Made by a program: the position numbers and the translations under genes. From Diplocarpon mali (Eukaryota > Ascomycota > Leotiomycetes > Helotiales > Drepanopezizaceae), in NCBI GenBank assembly GCA_024741835.1, contig JAENRP010000015.1:1-64000 (forward strand): 64,000 bases of DNA, written 5' to 3'. Below the pieces are notes generated by a model, which was not told where the DNA came from, ran no database searches, and saw only the letters and a list, made by a program, of their open reading frames with translations. Below, piece by piece: positions 24,619 through 37,316 of the stretch (its first letter is position 1; the number at the start of each line of letters is the position of its first letter).

Positions 24619-24709
24619 GAATATTAAAATACCTAACTAATCGCAACCTTAAGTTATTATTCTTAAAATATCCAAAGAACGCAGATAGGAATACTAAACG
24701 ATTTCCTAG

Positions 24710-25030
24710 CCTATCAATTGTCCTACCTTCCTTTAATCCTTATTTTTACATTTTCGGCAAGGTCGCCTCCTTTATTATTTAAGATATAGATCTTTTAGGA
24801 TCACTTTAAATTCTTGCCTACTTTAACTTATTTTGCATTCTTAATATTAGCCTTTAATTATAGCATTCCTATTACTTTCCTTAAATAATAAATAAAAAGT
24901 CCAATTTCCTTAATATATATATAGTAAACCTATTGCAGCTTATATGCCCTTTTAATTCTTATATCCTATTAAACTTTCTTATTTATACTCCCTATCTTTT
25001 ATAAGTAATATGCTTTTAAAGAACTTATAA
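24710..25030 (+). other. Spacer between Pol and ORF A (copy I)
   Basis: About 320 bp. It lies in the same reading frame as both Pol and ORF A. All interrupting triplets are TAA/TAG that RIP could have made, and copy H (13557-13877) shows the same ones where checked. Whether Pol and ORF A were one polyprotein therefore cannot be settled. Confidence 0.45.
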
Positions 25031-25632
25031 ATGGTTTTATCTATTGCAATAAAGGATAAATAAGTATTAGTTATAAACTTCTCTTAAGATAGTAGAGCTA
25101 TTATATTATTAGAGAACTTCAAATCGACCTACGTAGCCTTAGGAGATATAGAGCAATAAAAACTCCTTTTAACTTATGCAAATACTATTAATAACCTTTT
25201 AACTTAAGTGGCCCTTGGAATTCTTTAATTTAACAACTTCCTAACTAAAGAATTAAGACTAAAGGGAATCTTTAAAGAGGAATTCTTAGCTGACGCAGAT
25301 TAATATATAACCTTAGCCGATACTTTCAAAATAGATTAAGATAAAAGAGAAGAATCTATTTGACGATTGGATAATTTAGCCACTAATAAGAGAGGACTCC
25401 TATTTCATTCGCGCTTTTTAATAAATATTAATTCTAATAATAGAAGATAAGTATTATTAAAAATTCTTAAAGAAAACACTCCTATTGCTAAAGCTATTTA
25501 GATTTTCAATTTCTTTATTATTTAAGAAGGAATAGCAAAATTCTAAGGCAATCGAATTTATAGTTGCAGATTTATAGGCTTATCTAATATAGTACTTATA
25601 ATAGCTAATAGGGCTATAAAAAGATTAAATTA

Positions 25633-25827
25633 TATTAAGCTTAAGTAAGTCGGCGCAGTAGGTAATGGAAACTTCTAAAGGTCGATGGTCGATATATTAA
25701 TAAGAGTTAGGGAAGGAAGGTTACCCCTTTCTTACCTATAGCTATATACGTATTAATATCCTACTAATTAAGTAGTAGGGTTATATAATAATATATTAGA
25801 GTGATAGCTATATTACCTATCTTAATA
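25633..25827 (-). repeat. 3' LTR of Copia C2
   Basis: 195 bp, reverse orientation. It pairs with 31540-31734. Confidence 0.93.
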
Positions 25828-25963
25828 CCCTTACTTAGACCTTACTCCGATTGACCTGCAGTTAGGAAAATAATAACTATCCTTTTGCGCTAATCTAACT
25901 CTTAAGTATCTCTTTAAATTAAAAACAATCAATTAATAGTAACTTCTATTAAAATCACTAATC

Positions 25964-26119
25964 CTACTTATAAGGTAGGACTAGGAGTCAAATTTCCAAA
26001 AGCGTTCCTTTATAAGACTATATGACTTAACTCGCGGTCTAGGCTTAAGAGTCGATTTAAAAAAAAACTTTACTTTATAAGACTATATGACTTAACTCGC
26101 GGGGTAGGCCTAGGAGTTA
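25964..26119 (-). repeat. Three palindromic units in the C2 3' UTR
   Basis: Units at 25964-25992, 26025-26055 and 26091-26119, the same trio and spacing as in C1 and C3. The second and third share the neighbouring TATAAGACTA. Confidence 0.85.
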
Positions 26120-26131
26120 TCCTTAAGCCTA

Positions 26132-29100
26132 CTAAGCCCTTACTATCTTTTGTAACCTTAGTATATCTTTAAACGCTTTGAACTTTGCAACTGTCTCTAA
26201 TAGCTTTATAAATCCATCTGCTACTATTCGATCGGTTAGGATATAGGTAATTAATAACTTATTCTTTATAATAAGGTTATAAATAAAGTAATAGGTAATA
26301 TTAATATATTTCGATCGCTTATGCAAGTATGGATTCTTTGCAAGTGCAATCGCCCTTATATTATCTATTTAAAGATTAATATAGTTCCTATCTTATTTAA
26401 TATACTTAGTAAAACCTATATCTTTTAAAACTTAGGCGATTTATAATCCTTACTTGCAATTTGATAATATTAATATATATTTAGCCTTAATGCTTGCAGT
26501 AGCTACTGATTTCTACTTCCTATTTCCTTATAATATAGGTCTGCTATATAGTATTACTACGCTTTTAGATATACTTTTCCGACCTTTTATATTTGCCTAG
26601 TTGGAATCGGTATATACTTTAAGCTTTGCGCTTATATATTTCATTAGTCTGTATCTTACCTTTTATATAATTATCGATCGAAGGTACCTTTTAAGTCGCT
26701 TGACTACATTCTTATATTAAATCGTTGGATCCTTTAAGTTCTGACTAAGTTACCTAGTAATAAAGGCGATATCTAGTCTTATATATACTATAGTATATAT
26801 AATTGCTCTAATGTCCTATTAGTACTTCTTCAAATCTCCTCTCTACTTATTTTCATTAGTAGGCTCTAACTTATTATACTTTCCTTCGATTGGAGTACGC
26901 TTTGGCTTAAAGTTAGGAGCATAAGTAAAGAGTCCTATTCGGTCTAGGATCTTTTTAATATACTGCTCTTAATCCAACTAGAGTTCTTAAGTAGAGCGGT
27001 TCCTTATAATGCAAATACTAAGGATCTTATAAATTCCCTTTAGATCCTTGGTATTAAAACGTTTCCGAATTGTTATAAAGAACCAATCTAATTAAGTGGT
27101 TGTTTTTATAGCTATAGTAATATCGTCGATATATAGTAGCAACTTAATTCTACGCTTAATATAGGTAAATAGATAAGGGTTAGCTAGGCTTTAAATAAAT
27201 CCTATTTCTACTAGAGTAGAGCTATATAAGAGGTTCTAATTATAGGCTGATTATTTAAGCTTATAGATACTGCGGAGTATATAAAAGGAGTAGCTAGCGC
27301 GTATAGGAATATTATTAGGTCGGGAGAGAAAAATCCGTTCCTTTATAGTCGCTTTAGTAAATGCATTTTTAATATTGTACTATTTGCATTCAAGGTCCTT
27401 AGCAGCTACTATTGCTATAAATATGCAAAGGGTATTTATATAAACTATTAGTGCAAATGTATTAAAGTAGTCTTTTCCATACTATTAAGAGAAGCCCCTA
27501 GCTATAAGCCTTGCCTTATAACATTCTAAGGTCTTATCTATATATATCTTAATTATAAAGACCCACTTTGTTAATACTAGGTTTACGTCCTTTAGCGTCG
27601 GTTCCTCTATCTATATACCATTTGCAATAAGAGAGCTTATCTCCTTTTAAATTGCCTTATTCTATACTGCTCTATTCTCTAGGTCGTTGATAGCTTTATT
27701 ATATGTCTTTAAAAGAGAGATTTTCATTATCCCCTTAGCGGCTAAGAACGCATTATCTTCGTCGAAGCTCTATTAGAGTTCGAGCTTATAGATCTTATAC
27801 GCTATTATAGCTTAGATACGCTTAGACTCGCGTTTATTTAAGGTATCTTCTGGTTCTAGGTCTCTATTCCTCTTTAAAGGCGTAGGTTCAACTATAGGTT
27901 CTATAGGCTTATTATCTAAGGAACCGCTTTCTAATAGTAGAGGCTTATTATTACTTATACCTATTTTGGGAATATCCTTTACTATAAGTGCTTTAACTAA
28001 AGGGATGATAATATTAAAGTTGTTTTATACTTTAAGTAGTTCGCGGATGATAGGAATAGTCTGTTCGGCCTTTAGGCGACCAGCAGGTTGTTAATTAGCA
28101 GGTGCGCTTAATATACCTAAGCTTAAAGAGAGGGGTTATTAGTTCGGCTTAATAGTATTATCGTCGAGTGGTATACCTTGCGAATCTCTAAGTATATAGA
28201 GCTTTAAGGATAGCTCTCCCTTATTTCGAGATTTATCGAACTCAATTACTAAGGATATGATTACTTGCCCTAGGTCTAGCGTATATACTATCTATTGCTT
28301 TATTATCTATTTAATATACTTAATAAATATATACTCTCTACCTTAATCTATTAGCTTCTTACTCTTTATACCCGCAGGCTAGGACTTTAGGCTAATATAA
28401 GAGTAGTAGACGCTTTTAAAGACGCAGATATAGTCCAAGCTTAGTTTCTATTTGAAATATGCCTTATATAGCGATATTTAAGTGCTATTGACTATTGGTC
28501 TATTACCTATTCTATTTCGCAAGTATGCGTCTGCCTTAACCGCAAGGTCTTAGAATTCTAGTAATAGGTCAGCATCTTATAGTAGAGTGCGATAATTAGT
28601 CTTTGCTTGCTAGATACTTTACTTAGCGATGCTATTCTAATAGGAACCTTTGTATATTATAGTTGGTTTATAGCGAACTCCTTATTTTACCTATTTATTA
28701 AGCTTTGCTTTAATCTTTAATACATTATTAGACCTAATAGCTATTAGCTTTAATTAGGTCTAGCGTTCCTTTATTACTTTTTAAGTTTCTAGCTTTTTTA
28801 TAAGCTTAGATTTAGTCCTAGCGTAAATGGTCTATATCTGCTAAGTGGAGTTATCTACTATTTGAGAAAACCAATTATTTCCTTTAATTAAGGTTATAAA
28901 TAGTCTAGTAGTATTAATAGATATTAGTACTAGTATCGAATCTTTCTATAGACTAAGCTTAATTCGCGTCTGATTTTAAAGTTTTATTAGCTTGCAAATT
29001 CGGCATACTAGGCGATCCTTTAGTACTTAGATCTTCTATTTTAAGGTTAAGACCTTATGCAAGCCCCTTAATTTCTCTAGCCTTAAATATGCGAATCTTT

Positions 29101-31138
29101 TATATATTAGCTAATACCTTAATAGGCTTTCGGCTTCTAATAGCTTTAGTAGCCTATCGTTAGTTAATACTTTATTATTAGCAGCTAGAAAGGACTAGTG
29201 ATAGCAGTTTAAGGTTTTGCTATTTTCTAATTGCGAGCTTAGCTTAGGAGTCGTTTTTAATAAAACTGCAAGATCCACTTGCGATCTTAGCTTAAGAGTC
29301 GTCTCTAACGAATTCGCGAATTTCACTCGCGGTCTTAGCTTAAGAGTTATTATTAGCGAATTTGTAAAATCCACTTACAGTCCTGGCTTAAAAGTTATTT
29401 TTATTAAATTCACTTATGATCCTAGCTTAAGAGTTATCTTTAAAGACACTTTATACTCTACTTATAGTCTTAGCTTAAGAGTCATTTTTATAAATTTTAC
29501 TTATAATCCTAGCTTAGGAGTCTATCTATTCTCCTTATCCTCGCTTAATTATATTAAGGTAGAGAGTGCACTTTCCTTAAAGGAATCCACTTATAGGTTT
29601 AGCTTAAGAGTTAATTTTTATAATATTACCTTTAAGATAATATAAAGTCTATCTTTGATTTTAACTTTAAAGATCACTTTATAGTTATTATTTATAAACT
29701 ATATAAATTGATTATTAAAAACTCCTATATAATTCAACTCTATATAGATCTTGCGGCTAAATAAAAGATTAATGCCTAAGCTAAGTATAAGGAGAACATT
29801 TTGCAAAAGGAAAGAAACGCTAGTAATATTCATCTCTACTATACCTATCGAGTCTGTATACAACCTTCTACTGCCAACCTTAGTAAAGCGCCTTTTTATT
29901 TTAGTAAATAGGCTTTTAAATAGGTAGGGTTTATTAATTATATATGCTATATAACTAGTATTACTATACCAGTCGGATTCAAGGATCTTATAAAGATCGG
30001 CTTTTAAAATATAAGCATCTTTATTATAATTATCGTTTAAATTATTAGAAGTGGATTTAGATTTAAATAACCTACTATTATTATTAGAGGTATTTGCTAA
30101 AGTTTTAGCTAAATAGCCTTTTCCTTTGCCTTTCCTTAGTAGTTGCAGCCTTCGGTAGGATAAAGGCAATTTGCTTCTTAACTTTTACTTTAATTGCTTC
30201 TTAATATTAAAGCTAGCGACTATATCGATCAATTGCCTTCTAACTTTACAATTAGTAATATTGTAAGCACTATTATAGAAGTAGCATCCCCAATAAGCTT
30301 AAGGGCTTGTCCTGCGCTCCTTCCTCTTCTTAGGCTTATCGTTGCCTTATAACGCGGCATTTGCCGATTTAAAGCATTCTTTAAAGTCTTACTTAATAGT
30401 TCGAAGGAGGTCGATCTTCTTATAGATCTTAAGGTTAGGTTAGATAAGAAGAGATTGTTTTATAATAGTAAACTTAAAAGGGAGGCTATTAAGTAGGAAA
30501 TTAAAAAGCTAAGTTTCCTTAAAAGTTATAGCTATCTTAAGATCTGCGGCTCTTACTCTCCTCTTTACTTTATATAGTATAAATTAAGTAAAGTCTATAT
30601 TTATATCTATATCCTTGCTATCTTTATCTTTTTTATATTAAAATAAAGTGATTTACTATAGCAGATGCTAGGTATTAAAGGCAATTGTTTAAGAGTATTT
30701 TACTTTTAAAGTATCCTATCTTATCTTCGCGTTATTATAAACTCGAATAAAATCTCTATCTTTATCGCTTAAACCTCTATTAATCTTAAGCTTGCATTTA
30801 GCTAAGGCTAGCCTATACTCCTTCTCCTTTTCTATATTCAAAATCTGCCTTTAGGAATCTCGGTTATTATCTACTAAGGCTTCTAGGCTAAGCTTATTCA
30901 ATATATCTAGCAAATCTTTAGCAGTTATATTAGCTATTAAAGTAGAAGTGGACAAATCAGTAGAGGGAGTATAAGGGGCTATTCTCGCATATTTAATAAG
31001 TGTCTTTTAAATCGCTATTTCAATGCCTTTGCTCTTAAAGTAAAGCTTTAAATCGTCGAACCATCGTTGCCAATTCTTTCGAGAGAGTTGGAGGTCTTTA
31101 GGCCTAATGTTTCAATCGGAATCGGAAGCTATTGCCAT
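26132..31138 (-). pseudogene. Copia C2 Gag-Pol polyprotein, RIP-inactivated
   Basis: From ATG 31138 to TAG at 26132-26134: 5007 nt, identical to C3. The Gag-protease segment is unusually well preserved: 29699-30169 stays open for 156 codons, with the protease motif D-x-S/T near residue 70 of that stretch (SDWYSNTSY). The GAG-pre-integrase motif is near 29090-29130. Integrase ends in a clear IN-C region near 28330-28500. RT is at about 27570-26830 and RNase H at about 26640-26135. It has the same product and order as C1. The frame is broken by many TAA/TAG at former Gln/Trp codons. Confidence 0.92.
29229..29613 (-). repeat. In-frame palindromic array in C2 Pol (8 units)
   Basis: Eight units with 48- or 39-bp periods, the last separated by a longer spacer. 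Position and number match C1 and C3. The plus strand is also open for 142 codons with the repeating peptide T-R/C-x-P/L-S-L-R-V, as expected when a palindrome is read from either strand. Confidence 0.9.
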
Positions 31139-31279
31139 TTCGAATAGGATTGCGTTTAAAATCAAATAAATTAAATAGTTAAGGGCACTCCTCCTATCGA
31201 AAAGTTAAAATGATTAAATAGCGGATATTATAGAAGTATTAAATAGGGAGGAAGTCCTCTTATCGAAAAGGGTTTTTTA

Positions 31280-31425
31280 AGCTATAACGTAAGGAATTAT
31301 ACCTCTTATAAAATATAGTAAAGCAAGGAATCATACCTCTTATAGTACTAAAGGGGTTATAGAGTAAGGAATCATACCTTTTACAATATAAGTTAGCTGA
31401 ATAAGGAATTACACCTCTTATTCGC
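31280..31425 (-). repeat. Leader repeats of Copia C2
   Basis: Reverse copies of the AGAGGTATGATTCCTTGC-like repeat in the 5' UTR, as at 2917-3050. They show that the array belongs to the family. Confidence 0.65.
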
Positions 31426-31539
31426 CGATTGCTCGCCTCTTACTATAAGTCTCGTTCAACTTCCTACTAATAGTTATAGCGCAAGTGCTTTCTAAGGGAA
31501 GTCAATAATCTATTATCGGTCTATCTAAGGCTTATAACT

Positions 31540-31734
31540 TATTAAGCTTAAGTGAGTCGGCGCAGTAGGTAATAGAAACTTCTAAAGGTCGATAGTCGAT
31601 ATATTAGTAAGAGTTAAAGAAGGAAGGTTACCCCTTTCTTACCTATAGCTATATATATATCAATATCCTACTAATTAAGCAGTAGGGTCATATAATAATA
31701 CATCGGAGTGATGGCTGTATCACCTATCTTAACA
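31540..31734 (-). repeat. 5' LTR of Copia C2
   Basis: 195 bp, reverse orientation. Its outer end keeps TGTT (AACA on the plus strand), the only unmutated terminus among the three full copies. Confidence 0.93.
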
Positions 31735-31959
31735 AATTAGGCTATAGATATTACTTTACCTAATAGTACTATTATTAATATACTAAGGCTTTGCGCTTTT
31801 GCTTATAGTTTGCTTATTTTAAAAGAGAACTAAACTCTTATAATAGGGTTTAAATAAGATTTCTTTAATAATAAAGAAGGGAATTGGTTATTTATAGTTA
31901 AGCCTACTTTAAAATTCGCTTTTTAATCTAAAGATATAATAAGTGCTAAACTATATAAT

Positions 31960-31988
31960 TTGACTCGCAGTCCTAAACTAAGAGTTAA
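31960..31988. repeat. Palindromic unit, I-7 (ORF A)
   Basis: TTGACTCGCAGTCCT / AAACTAAGAGTTAA, read in frame LTRSPKLRV. Confidence 0.85.
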
Positions 31989-33345
31989 AAATAAGAATTT
32001 TAAAACTAGACCTAACTTGCCTTTTGCTAAAATGATTTTAGAAACCGCTGCTAAATAAACTGCCTAAACGCTTAGCGTAGCCTCTTTAGAATTTTCAGAA
32101 TCTTTAAAGGACTCTCCTTTAGCTAAATGACCTATTTTAGCTCGACCTTTAAGAAGGATAGATCATTCGATAGCTACCTTAGCTAATTTGCAATTTAAAA
32201 CCAAAGGATTATACGCTTGCTTAGACTCCTTTCTTAATAACTTAAAGGAGCTAATTCTTAACTTCTTTATATCTATATACAACCGTTTTAGAAACGATAA
32301 TATAAGAGAAGACCTTATTCCTATTACTTTAAAGATAACTAAGAGAGCTATTAGATAGATTTAATAGCTTATTTTAAACGAGTTCGCCTTTATAGATATT
32401 ATTTAATTCTTTAATAATTATAAAAGTTAAGAACCTAGTCTCTTAGATACTAAGCAAGACTATTTTATCTTATAAAAAAGAGAATATAAAGAGGAATCTA
32501 TTGATTAAGATATTTATAATTATAGTAATATGCCTTAATCGGTTATTCTTAACCTTAAGCTTAAAGAACGATATGATATTCAAGTGTCCTCTATAATAAA
32601 GACTCGCTTTCGATAGTATCTTCTTAATATAAGAATTAAAGGGAGAAGACTTTATAACCTTTATAATTGCTCTCTTTCGATTTACTATAATCTCAATTAT
32701 AAAGGATTTGATATTAATAAAACTATTAAATACTTCAAACTTCTTTATATAGCAAAAGATATTGATCTTTTTCTAATCTACTCTAATAATCAGTTCTTTA
32801 TCTCTTTAAGGATATGCAAATCTAACTTATTAATAATAGAGGCATCTCTAGGTGCTGCAAAATTTAAGGCTGATCCTAAAGCCTTAAAGGCATTAGAGCC
32901 GATTGAATAGAACAATTCTTTCTTTTTAATATTATTAAGTAATAAATAGTAAAAGGAAATAAAGGAAGAAGGGTCAATTGTAATGCCTAAACCCTTCGGA
33001 TACCGCTTCTTAACTAATAATTTTACTACTAATAATAGTGCTTTTATAAGTATATTCCTCTCTATTATAAGATAAGAAGTAAAGATATACCTTTATCACT
33101 TCTACCCTATAGATAACGCAACCTTTATACCTTCTTATTTTCTTTATAATATAATATTCAGCCTTACTTAATAAGTCCTTTAGATATATTATAGACTCTA
33201 CCTCTTAGCTATAATAGTAAAAAGTAAAAGAGCCTATTAGCTTATAGCCTACCTTAAACCTCTCTAATTGATTAGCCTTAGTCTTTATAATTAAGTCGTT
33301 TTAATAAAGAGAGATGCAAGTGCTACTAATAAAGAAATTCCGATT

Positions 33346-33374
33346 TTCATTTATAGTCTTAGCCTGCGAGTCAA
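33346..33374. repeat. Palindromic unit, I-8 (ORF A)
   Basis: TTCATTTATAGTCT / TAGCCTGCGAGTCAA, in frame as I-Y-S-L-S-L-R-V. The first two residues are RIP-altered Thr and Arg or Cys. Confidence 0.8.
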
Positions 33375-34230
33375 TTTTATTAGAAAGCAAGTCTTAGATT
33401 ATTAGATCCTATCAATCGGATAAGGGCCAGCTTCTAAAAGCCTTAATAGGTAGGTCGGCTCTTAATCGAATGTAAAACTCACTCTATTTGCAAAGAAGAC
33501 AAATCGATAGACTTCCTAAGCACTCGGCTCAAAATCTCAACTAGCTCGCATAATTATAAAAATGAAGTAAAAAGAAATCTTACGGCCTATTATTAATAAT
33601 AGTAACCCTATTATAATAATAATAAAACAAGGGCACCTTTTTAAAATGCACTTAGACAAACTTTATAGAATTGGAGGCTTTATAGCCTTTTGCAATAATT
33701 ATATAGCTATTTGCGATAAGAATACCTTAGAAAATAAGACTCAAATCTTTGATCTTATCTTTTTAATCTTTACTTTAAAGCAACTTCTAATGCTTTAATA
33801 GATTAATATAAGTAGAACTATTGCACCTTTTAAGGCAGCTTTTCATCTTAAGAACTATAGTAGTCTCTTTAAAGCCATTGTTAGTCGGCGCTCTTAGATG
33901 GATCCTTCTATTATGACCGAAGTACAGGAGTTGTTCCTTTTTAATAAAGATAAATTAAAAATCCACCTTATAAAATATAATTAAAAACTCTTTAACGCCT
34001 TTGTTAAGGCTTAGACGAATATTATAAATACTAAGTTGCTTCTTTATAGACTTAAGTCTTAGGGATAGTATGATAAAGTAAATGCTATCTAAGAGCCTAA
34101 TGCATTAATTAATAAAGGTATTATTATAAGAAAATTCAAAAAAGAGACAAACTAAGACGCTAGTATAGTGTTAGACCCTAATTTGGGAACTAATCTCCTG
34201 TTTTTACCCTTAAGCTTAGAAACGCCAAGA

Positions 34231-34258
34231 CTAACTCGCAAGCCTGGCCTATAAGTAA
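34231..34258. repeat. Palindromic unit, I-9 (ORF A)
   Basis: CTAACTCGCAAGCC / TGGCCTATAAGTAAG, in frame LTRKPGLQV with a stop for Gln. Confidence 0.85.
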
Positions 34259-34434
34259 GGTTAGACTCGGCTAGCTTAAGCCTATAAGATAGTTCGGATA
34301 AACCTTAGTTACCAAATCTAAGGGTACTAATAGAAGATCCTTTAAGAGAGGTCCCTAAAGCTAAGAAATCGCTAAGAAATAAGAACTAATGTAAGAGAAG
34401 AAGACTCTAAAGTGATAATAGAACTAATAATTGA

Positions 34435-34995
34435 ATTGACTTGATTTAGAGAATTATAAGCTATCCTCCTTTTAAAAACCATTTAAAGAGATTGCGAATT
34501 AGATATTGAATTTTTTTTAGGATTATCTACTTTTTATATACCTATACCTCTTTATTCTCAACCTATTGTTCTATTCTATATATATTCTTTATTTACTTTG
34601 CTCTTTATATAATTTATTCTTTGATTATTCCTTTTATATATAACTTTCTAATACTTACCTTTGAAATGTCGTCCTTACCTTTGATAATAGTCATTTACTA
34701 ATTATAGGTCCTTATATGCGTTATACCCTACTTTTATTCCTACTTCCAGCCTTTTTATACCCACTTTTTCTTTATATACTAGTACGATTCCATTTTTATA
34801 AATAAACCTCTCTTTGCACTACGATTATACTTTTTTTTACCTTTTCTATAACCCTATTAAACCCCAGTACTAGCAATACCACTACTACTATCTTCTATTA
34901 TCAATTCTTTTCTAATACAAGCTTACCGTCTTATTAATCTGCCTTAAATAAGCTTCTACGAGTTCTATCATCCCATCTCCGACAAATAATTTATT
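34435..34995 (+). other. Spacer between ORF A and ORF B (copy I)
   Basis: 561 bp, T-rich, matching 9690-10259 in copy H. No supported gene or regulatory site was found. Confidence 0.5.
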
Positions 34996-35880
34996 ATAGT
35001 ACTATTGAGCTTAAGTAAAAAGGCCATACTTAAGAAAAATATATCAGTTGTTGCCTTAGGCAGCCAGTCAATAAATACCACTAGCAATAAACTAATACTA
35101 GAGGGTAGCTTTTCATAGGATGGAAAAGCTCTAAGATTATTAGAAGATATTATAACTACTTATAAAACGTTAGGTGAAACGGAATAATAAGTATTCCTAA
35201 ATTCGTCTATTAAAGTACTAAACTATAGAATTTCTACTATTAAAGAAGGATTTTTAAAGTTCGACGATTTTCTTAAGAAAGAGCTTAAGACTAAGGGAAT
35301 CGATCGGGAGAAGTTTCTATAAGAATATCAAGGGTATGCTAATTCGATTGATTTATTTTAGAAGAATCGAGATAAGAAAAATGAGTATATAAAAAGACTA
35401 ATGCAGTTTACAAACGGAATATGTGAAACGCTCTTTTAAAGCCACTTTATAAATAATATCATAGCTAATAATGCTTTACAAGGACTTAGTAAGATTTTTA
35501 AGATATACTAACCTGCGGCAAAAGCGATATAGGTATTAAATCATTTCACTATATAGGAAGGAATGAAAAAGCTGCAAGGAAATAACGTCAGAAGTAGGAA
35601 ATTTATAGGATTCTCGAGCACTATTGTACACTCTACTATTTAGATTATAAAAGACGATCCCTTATAGTATAATAATTTTGCACTCTCTGATCAGACCATT
35701 TTAAATACCCTCGGCCTATAATAGTTATAATGTAGTCTACTTGTAGTAAGGGAGAAGATGGTCTATCTGGCCGAGTATACTATAAATTACTTCAATAATA
35801 AGACGGAAAGATAGGAGTTTATTATACCTGCTGCTTAAAAAATGCTGCTACCCCTGGCAGATTCAACTGACGAGCCAAAT

Positions 35881-35908
35881 TTAACTCGTAGGCCTAGCCT
35901 ACAAGTGG
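35881..35908. repeat. Palindromic unit, I-10 (ORF B)
   Basis: TTAACTCGTAGGCCT / AGCCTACAAGTGGA, in frame LTRRPSLQV. Confidence 0.88.
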
Positions 35909-36057
35909 AAGCGCTATATAATAAAGATGCCCTTAAGCATGAGTTGCCTATAATACCTTGTGTATAAACAATAGACTACCTTGACCGCTAATCAGCTGAG
36001 TCAGACGACTTTGATTCCCCGTCTCTCGAAATCCCCTAAACACTTATAGTAATAAAA

Positions 36058-36087
36058 TTGACTCGCGAGCCCGGTCTACAGATCGAC
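36058..36087. repeat. Palindromic unit, I-11 (ORF B)
   Basis: TTGACTCGCGAGCCC / GGTCTACAGATCGA, in frame LTREPGLQI. It is the one ORF B unit with no partner in ORF A. Confidence 0.85.
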
Positions 36088-37287
36088 ATACGTAATATCA
36101 TTGACTCAGATAGTGATTTGATAGATGAAGAGAATAACCCTATTACTAATATATTAGAAATTTTTAATAAAACTAAGAAGGATATATCTGATATCGTATA
36201 GACTTTGCCCGAAGACCTGCAAAGGTTTATTTTAAAATTTTACAAGTTTATAATAAAGCGTTTGAAAAAGGAAGACTGAGAAGAAGTTTTATTAGCGCAG
36301 GAAGGGATGGCAAGAGCTGTTAAATAGATTATAAAGCTTTGAGAAGATGGATTTTCTGCCGATAATATTATATAGTTTTTCATTAAGTATAAAAAGCTAA
36401 AGGGTGATTACTATGTTCTTAAAGAAAAATCAGACGATAGTATAATAACTATCTTTATAAAGTGCTATGAAGTCCCCTTTAATATTAAGATAATACTATA
36501 GCATAGTGATAGATTCAAGATTATAGTAATACTAGAAATAAAGATACGATTAAGCAGATTTGTAGTAGGAATTTCTAAAGATACTAATGATAAAAAATTT
36601 TATACTTTTTATAAAAGATAATATGCGCAGTATTATAGGTTGGTATTAATAGGCTTTAATAATAAAGATATATTATCTAATATCTATAAATTTTATATAG
36701 CTCTAGACTTGAAATTGTTCTTATTATATCTTGGAAATTATACTATTATAGCTATTGGCAATAGAATGGCGAACTAAGTTAAAAAGGATGTATCGCTAGG
36801 CTTTTCTAAGTTTAGAGTAGTACTTGAAGCCCTTAAATTGTTTTATAATATCGCCTGGACCCTGGCCTAATATAACGCTATACTAACTAATGATAGCTTA
36901 ACATCGCTCTATAGCAAAGGCTTCTTGAATATGCCTAAGTTGCTTAGCTATGCCTTTTTAGGCACTATGCGCACGTATAGTTATAGTAATTGTAAAAAGA
37001 ATTCATTTTTAACATTAGTATAAGAGGAGCTAGAAATATACTAATACTATTTCTGAACCTTAGATAAGAAGCTAAGCCCCCCCTTTGCCTTCTTTTATAA
37101 TATGACTTATAGCTTAATATAGTAGACCTTAAGGATGCACTATAGTCTGTATCTTAGTGCTCTATTAACTTGTTATAATTCTTTATATAAGCTGGTAGCG
37201 TATCCTAAGCCTATATAGTTTATAAGCATTGACTACTATTTGCGAATTGTTTCTACTAAGATTAATACCAACTTAAGATTTGTAAGG

Positions 37288-37316
37288 TTGACTTCTAGGC
37301 CTAGCTTATAGGTCAA
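37288..37316. repeat. Palindromic unit, I-12 (ORF B)
   Basis: TTGACTTCTAGGCCTAG / CTTATAGGTCAA, in frame LTSRPSLQV. Confidence 0.85.

Larger units (their letters stand above)
21335..24709 (+). pseudogene. Gypsy copy I Pol: RT, RNase H, integrase
   Basis: Ty3/Gypsy polymerase in reading frame 2; both start and end are approximate. The RT block runs from about 21720 (FLVTKKEKGTYRLI near 21855, then LPYIDN-I-x-VKG near 22193-22215, the YIDD motif with its second Asp changed to Asn). RNase H begins about 22640 (IDYRANAR, VDIS). The integrase zinc finger is near 23425-23540 (GYQGAEST...C), and the core follows, with the third catalytic residue still Glu (RVVE) while both Asp positions read Asn. 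A C-terminal segment follows (VFKVKFK..., near 24350). Two palindromic units lie inside (23156, 24590). ORF A follows in the same frame. Asp-to-Asn and Gln-to-stop changes fit RIP; the gene is dead. Confidence 0.9.
25633..31734 (-). mobile_element. Ty1/Copia LTR retrotransposon C2, complete but RIP-mutated
   Basis: A 6102-bp minus-strand element, same family as C1. Target duplication AATTA (25628-25632, 31735-31739). It is inserted in ORF A of Gypsy copy I. Its 5' LTR start (31734) still reads TGTTAAG, which shows the TG...CA ends of the family. It has the same internal order as C1. Confidence 0.95.
25031..34434 (+). pseudogene. ORF A of Gypsy copy I, split by Copia C2
   Basis: Unknown function. 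ATG 25031 (MVLSIAIKDK) to TGA 34432-34434. C2 (25633-31734) and one copy of its AATTA duplication interrupt it; 25031-25632 joined to 31740-34434 gives 3297 nt (1098 codons), in frame across the junction. Palindromic units lie near residues 275 (LTRSPKLRV), 737 and 1032 (LTRKPGLQV). The frame is collinear with ORF B. Shared blocks: F-S-stop-D near residue 17; AKAI...EG...GN near 151 (B: 172); FFNNK near 243 (B: 262); AYLKPLQLIS near 703 (B: 734). The tail is Lys/Arg-rich (CKRRRL). No known domain was recognised. Accessory Gag-like or nucleic-acid-binding roles are only guesses. Confidence 0.75.
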
